In this document: positions 1-6,396 of the stretch, in pieces
How the letters are laid out: every line of letters starts with the position of its first letter
How positions within the stretch are numbered: the stretch's first letter is position 1
Source of the DNA: Solirubrobacterales bacterium
Lineage (GTDB): Bacteria; Actinomycetota; Thermoleophilia; Solirubrobacterales; Solirubrobacteraceae
Assembly: GCA_003157595.1 (NCBI GenBank)
Contig: PMKB01000353.1
Location: 1-24,692 of the forward strand
Direction of reading: 5' to 3'
DNA: 24,692 nucleotides
Made by a program: the position numbers and the translations under genes
The notes under the pieces: model-generated
What the model was told of the DNA's origin: nothing
What the model saw: only the letters and a program-made list of their open reading frames with translations
The model's database searches: none

Positions 1-255
1 CCAGAACAGCGAGTGGTTGTAGTGGCCGCCGCCGTTGTTGCGGACGGCCCCCCGCTTGTCCTCGGGCACGCGGTCGAGTGACTGCAGCAGCGCTTCGATC
101 GCCAGATCGGCGAGGTCTGAGCCCTCGAGCGCCGCGTTGACGTTGTTCACGTAGGCGGCGTGATGCTTGTCGTGGTGGATCTCCATCGTCTGTGCGTCGA
201 TGTGCGGTTCGAGCGCGTCGAACGCGTAGGGCAGGGCGGGAAGTGCGTAGGCCAT
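1..255 (-). CDS. sodA: Fe/Mn superoxide dismutase, N-terminal part (runs off the left edge)
   Basis: Dismutates superoxide to oxygen and hydrogen peroxide. Only the first 85 codons are inside the window and the 3' end is missing. The start is ATG at 255 (minus strand), preceded by a good ribosome-binding site (AAGGAG at about 258-263). The protein begins [20 protein letters not shown], the usual SOD alpha-hairpin start. The histidine-rich helix [12 protein letters not shown] (residues 25-35) carries the first metal ligand, His27. [13 protein letters not shown] at the edge carries the second, His81. The remaining ligands (Asp and His of DxWEHAY) lie outside, so Fe or Mn preference cannot be judged. 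It is divergent from proS across 73 bp. Family assignment is certain; the symbol is the generic one. Confidence 0.95.
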   Translation of the reverse strand, partial: MAYALPALPYAFDALEPHIDAQTMEIHHDKHHAAYVNNVNAALEGSDLADLAIEALLQSLDRVPEDKRGAVRNNGGGHYNHSLFW

Positions 256-328
256 GTTTCTCCTTGGCGAAATGGGGACATGGCAGACAATAGCCAGCCC
301 GCACGCTCGCCCCTTATAGGCTTGTGGC

Positions 329-2014
329 GTGACCCGCCTCTCGCGCTATCTGCTGCCGACCGAGAAGGAGGCGCCGGCCGACGCCGAGGCGCTCTCGCAC
401 CGTCTGATGGTCCGCGCCGGCCTCGTGCGCCAAGTCGGCTCGGGGCTGTGGACCTGGCTGCCGGCGGGCTGGCGGGTCCATCAGCGGATCTCCGCGATCG
501 TGCGCGAGGAGCTTGACGCGATCGGCGCCCTGGAGATGCTGATGCCGGTGATCCAGCCGGCCGAGCTGTGGAAGCGCACGGGGCGCTATCCGATCGAGGA
601 GCTGTTCAAGCTGAACGATCGCCGCGGCGCGGAGCTGGTACTCGCGATGACACACGAGGAGGTCGTCACCTCGCACGTCGCGCAGATCGTGCGCTCCTAC
701 CGCGACCTGCCGCTGATCCTCTACCACCTGCAGGTCAAGGGCCGCGACGAGCCGCGTCCACGTGCCGGTGTGCTGCGCACGCGCGAGTTCGTGATGAAGG
801 ACTCCTACAGCTTCGACCGCGACCAGGAGGGGCTGGAGCACTCCTACGCGCGCCACATCGAGGCCTACGACCGGATCTTCGAGCGCGCCGGGTTGCGCTG
901 GTACCGCGTCGCCGGCGATGTCGGCGTGATGGGCGGCACCGGCGCCCACGAGTACATGGCGCCCTGTGCGGCAGGCGAGAACGAGGTGGCGCTGGCGCCC
1001 GGCTATGCCGCCAACGTGGAGGTCGCGACCGCGCAGGCCAAGCCGGTCGAGCTGCCCGCCGCGCTGGGCGCGCCGGCGGCGCTCGACACACCGGGCGCGA
1101 CGACGATCGCGGCGGTCGGCGGTCTGCTGGGGCTCGAGGCGGGCGCGATGCTGAAGGCCTTCCCCGTGCACGTCGAGGAGCGCGGCCTGGTGCTGGTGAT
1201 GCTGCGCGGCGACCACCGCGTCAACGAGGTCAAGCTGGCCGCCGCGCTGGCGGCGCCGTGGCGGCCCGCCAGCGCCGAGGAGATCGCAAGCGCGATCGGG
1301 CCCCCGGGGTTCATCGGCCCGGTCGGGGCGCAGCTACCGGTGCTGCTGGACGCCGGGGTCGCCGACGGCCCCTACGTGACCGGCGCGAACCTTGCCGACA
1401 CGCACCTGCGGGGCGTCGAGCCGGGGCGGGACTTCGCCTACGAGCGCGTCGACGTGCGCAGCGTCGAAGCCGGCGATCTGGTCGGCGGCGCGCCGATCAC
1501 GATCGAACCGGCGATCGAGGTCGGCAACATCTTCCAGCTCGGCACGCGCTACTCGAAGGCGCTGGGGGCGTCCTTCCTGGATGAGCAGGGCGCGGAGCAG
1601 GCTATCTGGATGGGCTGCTATGGGATCGGCATCGCCCGCATCGCCGCCGCCGCGGTCGAGCAGTTCGCCGACGAGCGTGGCATCTCCTGGCCCGCCGCGA
1701 TCGCGCCGTTCGCCGTCCACCTCGTCGCGCTCGGAAAGCCCGGGAGCGCGGAGCGCGAGCTCGCCGAGCGCGTCTATGAGACGCTGCGGGAGGGTGGCGT
1801 GGACGTCCTCTACGACGACCGCGAGGCGGGCGCCGGTGAGAAGTTCGCGGACGCCGAGCTGCTCGGCGCGCCGCTGCGTCTGACCGTCGGGCGCCGGACG
1901 CTCGAGTCGGGCGAGATCGAGGCACAGCTCCGCCGTGGCAGCGTGGCGCTGGCGGGGATCGCTCCCGCCGATGCGCTCGCGGCGGTGGAGGAGCTGTGCC
2001 GCAGCCTCGCCTGA
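329..2014 (+). CDS. proS: Prolyl-tRNA synthetase (bacterial type with editing domain)
   Basis: Charges tRNA-Pro with proline in the cytoplasm. The 561-residue length fits the bacterial type. The start [20 protein letters not shown] matches the family N-terminus. Class II features are visible: the THEE proline-pocket loop (108-111), the motif 2 region with RDEPRPR (139-145) and [14 protein letters not shown] (150-163), and motif 3 with [10 protein letters not shown]. Residues of about 225-380 form the inserted YbaK-like domain that clears mischarged Ala-tRNA-Pro. The C-terminal anticodon-binding domain follows ([21 protein letters not shown]). The GTG start at 329 has no Shine-Dalgarno but sits 6 nt behind TAGGCT (317-322), so a leaderless message is possible. 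The next gene starts inside its last codons, implying co-translation. Confidence 0.97.
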   Translation: MTRLSRYLLPTEKEAPADAEALSHRLMVRAGLVRQVGSGLWTWLPAGWRVHQRISAIVREELDAIGALEMLMPVIQPAELWKRTGRYPIEELFKLNDRRGAELVLAMTHEEVVTSHVAQIVRSYRDLPLILYHLQVKGRDEPRPRAGVLRTREFVMKDSYSFDRDQEGLEHSYARHIEAYDRIFERAGLRWYRVAGDVGVMGGTGAHEYMAPCAAGENEVALAPGYAANVEVATAQAKPVELPAALGAPAALDTPGATTIAAVGGLLGLEAGAMLKAFPVHVEERGLVLVMLRGDHRVNEVKLAAALAAPWRPASAEEIASAIGPPGFIGPVGAQLPVLLDAGVADGPYVTGANLADTHLRGVEPGRDFAYERVDVRSVEAGDLVGGAPITIEPAIEVGNIFQLGTRYSKALGASFLDEQGAEQAIWMGCYGIGIARIAAAAVEQFADERGISWPAAIAPFAVHLVALGKPGSAERELAERVYETLREGGVDVLYDDREAGAGEKFADAELLGAPLRLTVGRRTLESGEIEAQLRRGSVALAGIAPADALAAVEELCRSLA

Positions 2015-2616
2015 GCACTCGCCGGCTGCTCGGCCTCGACCGCTCCGGCCCGCCGCCGACGCAGACCGCCGCCGATGCGCCGCTGCGGCCGTGGACGATC
2101 CCCAACGCGATCGGCTACGCGCGGGCCGCGCTGATCCCGGCGATCCTGATCCTCGCCTACTCCTCGCGCAGCGGGACCGGAGCCGGCGCCGGGATCTGCT
2201 TCTTCGTCGCCGGCGCCGGCGACTACGCCGACGGGATCGCTGCCCGCGTGACCGGCCAGTACAGCCGCATGGGGGCGCTCCTGGACCCGTTGATCGACCG
2301 CCTGCTCACGCTGAGCGGCCTCGCGATCTGCTGGTCCTACGAGCTGTTGCCGCGCTGGCTGGTCGCGATCGTGATCGCGCGCGAGGCGCTGATGCTGGCG
2401 CTCGGGCAGGCGTGGGTGCGACGGGGACTTGCGCTGGCGATCAACTGGCCCGGTCGCGTCGCGGTCGGGCCGACGCTGATCGGCATCTGGCTCGCGCTGC
2501 TCGGCGTGCGCGCGGTGGCCGAAGGATTCCTGTACGTCGGGATCTCGCTGGCGCTTGCCGCCACGGCGTTCTACGTGCGCGACGGGCTGCGCCAGCTGGG
2601 GGGCCCGAGCCGGTAG
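1996..2616 (+). CDS. CDP-alcohol phosphatidyltransferase (PgsA-like membrane enzyme)
   Basis: Integral membrane enzyme that transfers a phosphatidyl group from CDP-diacylglycerol to an alcohol in phospholipid synthesis. The complete family signature DxxDGxxARx8Gx3Dx3D is present: D76, D79, G80, A83, R84, G93, D97, D101. These are the metal- and CDP-binding residues. Several hydrophobic segments fit the usual six-helix fold, and 206 residues is normal length. The GTG start at 1996 lies inside proS (19-nt overlap), suggesting translational coupling. The motif does not identify the acceptor alcohol; glycerol-3-phosphate, phosphatidylglycerol and inositol phosphate are all possible, so no symbol is given. 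The N-terminal 30 residues are proline-rich and probably cytoplasmic. Confidence 0.9.
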   Translation: MPQPRLSTRRLLGLDRSGPPPTQTAADAPLRPWTIPNAIGYARAALIPAILILAYSSRSGTGAGAGICFFVAGAGDYADGIAARVTGQYSRMGALLDPLIDRLLTLSGLAICWSYELLPRWLVAIVIAREALMLALGQAWVRRGLALAINWPGRVAVGPTLIGIWLALLGVRAVAEGFLYVGISLALAATAFYVRDGLRQLGGPSR

Positions 2617-2714
2617 AGCGTCGCCCGTCCGGATGCGACCTGTGCCCGCTCGGTCCACGAGCACCCCGAACCCACGCGCCCTGACGCCATCGACCCCTGA
2701 CTCTCAAGCTCAGC

Positions 2715-2742
2715 TTGACCCTCGGACCACGGCCGGTATACT
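2715..2742 (+). promoter_or_regulatory. Sigma-70-type promoter for the RsiG-FHA-MerR cluster
   Basis: TTGACC (2715-2720) and TATACT (2737-2742) are separated by 16 bp. This is the best vegetative promoter I can see in the window, and transcription should begin near 2749. A 9-bp direct repeat GACCCTCGG occurs at 2717-2725 and 2748-2756, flanking the -10 element, and could be an operator. The start codon of the first gene (2778) follows a short leader with a purine-rich AAGGAAAG site at 2763-2770. Confidence 0.7.
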
Positions 2743-2777
2743 GGCACGACCCTCGGCCCCGTAAGGAAAGAATCGCT

Positions 2778-3044
2778 ATGGATGAAACCACCTTCCCCGA
2801 TCTCGGCACCCTCACCGACCAGGAGCTCAAAGACCTGATCCAACAGCTCAGCCAGGAAGAGGACGAGGTCTCATACCGGCGGCGGATGCTCCACGGCAAG
2901 ATCGACATCCTGCGAGCCGAGCTGGTCAACCGCCTACGCGTCAAGCACACGGGCGGCCAGGAGATCTTCAGCGGCTCTGACGTCGAGCGGCTCACGCAGA
3001 TCCTGGCGGGCCACGCGGCACCTCCACCGTCAGACGCGGAGTAG
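2778..3044 (+). CDS. RsiG-like small coiled-coil protein, candidate c-di-GMP-binding anti-sigma factor
   Basis: This is an 88-residue protein with a helical, highly charged centre. Residues 28-43 carry a heptad-like series E28-x3-S32-x2-R35-x3-H39-x3-D43. The published RsiG c-di-GMP motif is E(x)3S(x)2R(x)3Q(x)3D, so four of five positions match and Gln is replaced by His. In Streptomyces RsiG has two such motifs and holds the sigma factor WhiG; single-motif forms from early-branching actinobacteria act as homodimers. Only one motif is present here, fitting the dimeric form. The start ATG at 2778 is supported by AAGGAAAG 7 nt upstream. It heads a cluster with FHA and MerR genes (13-nt and overlapping junctions). 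No WhiG-type sigma gene is in the window, so the anti-sigma role is inferred. Confidence 0.65.
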   Translation: MDETTFPDLGTLTDQELKDLIQQLSQEEDEVSYRRRMLHGKIDILRAELVNRLRVKHTGGQEIFSGSDVERLTQILAGHAAPPPSDAE

Positions 3045-3057
3045 CGGCGGTCACGCG

Positions 3058-3522
3058 GTGGCTCTGCACTGCGCAGAGTGCGGTTTCGTCAACGCCGAGG
3101 GTGCGAACTACTGCCAGAAGTGCGGCGCGCTGCTCGAGCCGACAGGCAGCGGTGACCCGACGACGGCCACCTACAGGATCGGCGAGACCGGCGATTTCAT
3201 TCCGGTCGACATTGGCGCCGTCGTCACGAACGCCGCGGCGCTGGTCATCCGCGCCGGTGGCGGGCGCGCCGGCGAGAGCTTCGCGGTCGATGGTGAGCGG
3301 ATGACGATCGGCCGGCGCCCGGACTCCGCGGTGTTCCTCGACGACGTCACGGTTTCGCGCGACCACGCGCTGCTCGTGCGCCGCGGCAGCGACTGGTACA
3401 TCGACGACTGCGGCTCGCTCAACGGCACATACATCAACCGTGAGCGGATCGACTCCCAGCTGCTCGCCGACGGCGACGAGCTGCAGGTCGGCAAATACAA
3501 GCTCACCTTCCGGGCGCGATGA
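3058..3522 (+). CDS. Zinc-ribbon and FHA-domain protein (GarA-like)
   Basis: Cytoplasmic phosphothreonine-binding signalling protein of 154 residues. The N-terminus has a zinc ribbon made of two CxxC pairs (C5/C8 and C19/C22). The FHA domain occupies about 62-152 with GRRPDS (85-90), SRDH (100-103) and SLNGT (120-124), the phosphopeptide-binding loops. Position in front of a MerR gene matches the mycobacterial pair GarA (FHA) and Rv1828, where GarA regulates 2-oxoglutarate metabolism after phosphorylation by a Ser/Thr kinase. Thr35-Thr36, ahead of the FHA domain, is where GarA carries its regulatory threonines, but the surrounding sequence differs. The GTG start at 3058 has only a weak upstream site. 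The stop overlaps the next start (ATGA). Confidence 0.88.
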   Translation: MALHCAECGFVNAEGANYCQKCGALLEPTGSGDPTTATYRIGETGDFIPVDIGAVVTNAAALVIRAGGGRAGESFAVDGERMTIGRRPDSAVFLDDVTVSRDHALLVRRGSDWYIDDCGSLNGTYINRERIDSQLLADGDELQVGKYKLTFRAR

Positions 3523-4259
3523 GCACTCCGGCCGCGATCGAAGAGATGGAGCCCAAGCGTCCCGCGTCGAAGGCGAGCACGATCGGCGCCGTCTGCAAGG
3601 CGCTGTCGGCCGAGTTCCCGGACATCTCGATCTCGAAGATCCGCTATCTCGAGGATCAGCGGCTGCTGACACCGCGACGCACGCCCGGCGGCTACCGGCT
3701 GTACACGGCCGGTGACGTCTCGCGCCTGCGCACGATCCTGCGCCTGCAGCGCGACGAGTTCCTGCCGCTGCGCGTGATCCGCCAGGAGCTGGCGTCCGGC
3801 TCGCCGGAGACCTCGGAGGTCTCGACCACCGCCGGCGACGCTCGCCGGCGCTGGCGCCCGAACGTCAGCGTGACCGAGGTGAACTCGTATTTCACACTCG
3901 AGGACGTGCTCGAGGAGACCAAGGCCGATCCCAAGCTGGTCGCCGAGCTGGAGGATTACGGGGTGATCAAGGGCGAGCTGCGCAACGGCCGCCACTACTA
4001 CGACGACACCGAGCGCGAGATCATCCGCGCCGTGACCGAGCTGGCCCGCTATGGCGTGGGCGGGCGCAACCTGCGCGTCTTCCGCTCCTCGGCCGATCGC
4101 GAGGCCAACCTGCTGCAGCAGATCCTCGCGCCGGCACTGCGCTCGCGCAATCCCCAGCGGCGCAAGGAGGCCGTGGAGGCACTGGAGAACCTGGCGGCGG
4201 TGGCGACGCATCTCAAGCATCTGCTGCTGATCCGTGACCTCCGCAAGATCGCAAACTGA
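3519..4259 (+). CDS. MerR-family transcriptional regulator, FtsR/Rv1828-like
   Basis: DNA-binding regulator of 246 residues. The N-terminal winged helix covers about 20-95, with SISKIRYLEDQRLLTP followed by RRTPGGYRLYT, the typical MerR recognition helix and wing. The C-terminal half (about 120-240) is a second helical region beginning YFTLEDVLEETKADPKLVAELEDYG. It resembles the effector half of actinobacterial Rv1828/FtsR proteins, which in Corynebacterium activate ftsZ. No metal-binding cysteine typical of CueR- or MerR-type sensors is present. The ATG overlaps the stop of the FHA gene by 4 nt, so the two are translationally coupled. The FHA-MerR order is conserved in actinobacteria and supports the FtsR-like reading; the target genes here are unknown. 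Confidence 0.87.
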   Translation: MSTPAAIEEMEPKRPASKASTIGAVCKALSAEFPDISISKIRYLEDQRLLTPRRTPGGYRLYTAGDVSRLRTILRLQRDEFLPLRVIRQELASGSPETSEVSTTAGDARRRWRPNVSVTEVNSYFTLEDVLEETKADPKLVAELEDYGVIKGELRNGRHYYDDTEREIIRAVTELARYGVGGRNLRVFRSSADREANLLQQILAPALRSRNPQRRKEAVEALENLAAVATHLKHLLLIRDLRKIAN

Positions 4260-4266
4260 GAGTCGG

Positions 4267-5919
4267 GTGGGCGCCGGTTCCGGGCCCGGCAACGGGCCGG
4301 CCGAGATGCGCTGGTGGGGCTGGGGACGCGAAGACCACCGGGTGCCGCTGAGCGCGCAGCTCGCGAGGCTGCTCGACGGCGCGCTCGGACTCGACGGGGT
4401 TATGCGCGACCCCGTCGCAGCTTCCGAGGTGGCGTTGCCAACGTCGACGCTGTCGCCGCGGGCGCGGCAGCGTCTGGAGGCGACCGTCGGCGGCGCCTGG
4501 GTGCACACCGACAAGACCTCACGGATCCTTCACAGCGGGGGCAAGGGCTATCTCGACCTCGTCGCGATGCGCAACGGCGGCCCGCGCGGCGCTCCCGACG
4601 CCGTCGTCTACCCGGACAGCCACGACGCCGTTCTCGCAGTCCTCTCGGTCTGTGCCAACGAGCGCGTGGCGGTTGTGCCGTTCGGCGGTGGCACGAGCGT
4701 GGTCGGCGGCCTGGCGCCAATCGCCGGCAGCCAGCACGCGGTGATCTCGCTCGACCTGCGCCGGCTCGCCGGCGTGTTCTCCGTCGATCGCCGCTCGCTG
4801 AGCGTCAGCGTCGCCGCCGGCACGCGAGCGCCGGCGCTCGAAGCCGTGCTGGCCGAGGTCGAGCTGACGCTCGGCCACTACCCCGACAGCTTCGAGTTCG
4901 TGTCGATCGGCGGCTGCGCGGCCACGCGCTCGGTCGGCCAGGCCTCGAGCGGCTACGGCCGGATCGACCAGGCCATCCACGGCGTCCGGTTCGCGACGCC
5001 GGCCGGAGAGATGTCCCTCGCGGCACTGCCCGCCAGCGCGGCGGGGCCGGCGCTGCGCGAGCTGATCGTCGGCTCCGAAGGCGTGCTCGGCGTGATCACC
5101 GGACTGCTGTTGCGCGTGCGCGCGCGACCGGCGCACCGGATCTACGAAGGAGTCCTGTTCGACGGCTTCGAGGCCGCCGCCGAGGCGCTGCGGATCGCGG
5201 TCCAAGACGAGGCGACGCCCGATGTCGTGCGGCTGTCCGACGAGCTGCAGACCCGCTTGTGGCTCGCGGCCGGCGAGGGCGGCGGCCGCCGCGTGCCGCG
5301 CGGGCGCCACGGGCGGCGTGCTCGCACGGCGGCGCTCGCGATCGTCGGCTGGGAGGGACAGCGACTTTCGGTCCAACGCCGTCGATTGCACACGATGACG
5401 CTGCTTCGACGCGGTGGCGGCACGCCGATCGGTGAGGCAGCCGGGCGCGCCTGGGCAGCTTCACGATTCACCTCGCCCTACCTGCGCGACGAGCTCATGG
5501 CGCGGGGAGTGCTGGTCGACCAATTCGAGACCGCCACGACATGGACGGGGCTTGAGCCGCTGCGGGCTGCCGTGACCGCGGCCCTGACCGGCGCGCTCAG
5601 CTCGCTCGGCACGCCGCCGCTGATCGGCTGCCAGATCGCTCATGTATACGAGACCGGGGCGTCGCTGACCTTCACCGTGCTCGCGCGGGCGCTCGAGCAC
5701 CAGGAAGGTTTGCAGTGGCGGGCTGCCAAGGACGCCGCCAGCGCCGCGATCATCCGCGCCGGCGCCACGATCTCCCACCACCACGGCGTCGGGCGCGACA
5801 ACGCCGGCTGGGCCGCGGCCGAGCTGGGCCCCCTCGGAGTGGGGTCGCTGCGCGCGCTGAAGGCGCAGCTCGACCCGCTCGGGGTGATGAACCCCGGCAA
5901 GCTGATCTTGGCCGGCTGA
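4267..5919 (+). CDS. FAD-linked oxidase, alkyldihydroxyacetonephosphate synthase-like
   Basis: Flavoprotein of the PCMH/vanillyl-alcohol-oxidase superfamily, closest in visible motifs to alkyl-DHAP synthase, which makes the ether bond of ether lipids. MRWWGWG near the N-terminus, the FAD-binding loop VPFGGGTSVVGG, a second FAD segment ending GSEGVLGVIT, and HHHGVGRD with the C-terminal DPLGVMNPGKL are all family hallmarks; the His triplet is catalytically important in AGPS. Length is 550 residues from GTG 4267, which has GAGAG just upstream. ATG 4306 (beginning MRWWGWG) and GTG 4234, overlapping the MerR gene, are alternatives. Bacterial members also include lactate- and glycolate-type oxidases, so the substrate is unproven. 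It follows the MerR gene directly and may share its transcript. Confidence 0.8.
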   Translation: MGAGSGPGNGPAEMRWWGWGREDHRVPLSAQLARLLDGALGLDGVMRDPVAASEVALPTSTLSPRARQRLEATVGGAWVHTDKTSRILHSGGKGYLDLVAMRNGGPRGAPDAVVYPDSHDAVLAVLSVCANERVAVVPFGGGTSVVGGLAPIAGSQHAVISLDLRRLAGVFSVDRRSLSVSVAAGTRAPALEAVLAEVELTLGHYPDSFEFVSIGGCAATRSVGQASSGYGRIDQAIHGVRFATPAGEMSLAALPASAAGPALRELIVGSEGVLGVITGLLLRVRARPAHRIYEGVLFDGFEAAAEALRIAVQDEATPDVVRLSDELQTRLWLAAGEGGGRRVPRGRHGRRARTAALAIVGWEGQRLSVQRRRLHTMTLLRRGGGTPIGEAAGRAWAASRFTSPYLRDELMARGVLVDQFETATTWTGLEPLRAAVTAALTGALSSLGTPPLIGCQIAHVYETGASLTFTVLARALEHQEGLQWRAAKDAASAAIIRAGATISHHHGVGRDNAGWAAAELGPLGVGSLRALKAQLDPLGVMNPGKLILAG

Positions 5920-5927
5920 GCGCTATC

Positions 5928-6362
5928 GTGGACGCCGTGATCCCCGGCATCGTCGTGCCACCGCAGGAGAGCTTCAACGGCCTCGTGGGCCTGGCGGTGT
6001 CTGACGCCGACGAGCACAGCGCGCGCGCCGAGTTGCCCGTGCGCCGCGATCTGATGCAGCCGTGGGGCGTCGTCCACGGCGGCGTGTTCGCCACGATCGC
6101 GGAGTCGCTCGCCTCCTGGGCGACGGCGATCGTCGTCGGGCCCGAGGGCCACGTCGCGATGGGCCTATCCAACGCCACGAGCTTCCTGCGGCCGCTCAGC
6201 GCGGGGACGATCCACGCGCTCGCAACGCGGCGGCACCGCGGACGCACGACCTGGGTCTGGGACGTGGACATGCGCGACGACGAGGGCAGGCTGTGTGCGG
6301 CCTCGCGCGTGACGATCGCGGTGCGGCCTGCCGGCTCCGGCGGCTCCGGCGGCGACGCTTAG
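5928..6362 (+). CDS. PaaI-type hotdog-fold acyl-CoA thioesterase
   Basis: Soluble hotdog-fold protein of 144 residues, expected to hydrolyse an acyl- or aryl-CoA thioester. The family core WGVVHGGVFATIAESLASW holds the H50-G51-G52 turn and Glu59 on the central helix, the usual active-site acid position. The following strand segments NATSFLRPLSAGTIHA and TTWVWDVDMRDDEGRLCA match PaaI/YbdB-type thioesterases. GTG 5928 is taken as the start; GTG 5937 is an in-frame alternative. It lies 8 nt behind the flavoprotein gene and is probably co-transcribed with it. The C-terminus ends in a Gly-Ser-rich tail. The stop codon adjoins a strong hairpin shared with the convergent nadE. Confidence 0.85.
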   Translation: MDAVIPGIVVPPQESFNGLVGLAVSDADEHSARAELPVRRDLMQPWGVVHGGVFATIAESLASWATAIVVGPEGHVAMGLSNATSFLRPLSAGTIHALATRRHRGRTTWVWDVDMRDDEGRLCAASRVTIAVRPAGSGGSGGDA

Positions 6363-6396
6363 CCCGCAGCCCGTGGGGCCCGTGGGGCTGCGGGCT
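6361..6396. terminator. Perfect 12-bp hairpin between convergent thioesterase and nadE genes
   Basis: AGCCCGCAGCCC (6361-6372) and GGGCTGCGGGCT (6385-6396) are exact reverse complements around a 12-nt loop. The arms abut the two facing stop codons, so one element can serve both strands. No U-tract follows on either side, a common state in GC-rich actinobacteria. Confidence 0.75.

Noticed and set aside
314..1216. Antisense frame of 300 codons opposite proS
   Set aside because: proS is certain on the plus strand; the antisense translation shows no recognisable domain.
3058..3522. GarA-type ETTS phosphorylation motif in the FHA protein
   Set aside because: Only a Thr-Thr pair (35-36) is present without the Glu context, so a kinase site is not claimed as a feature.
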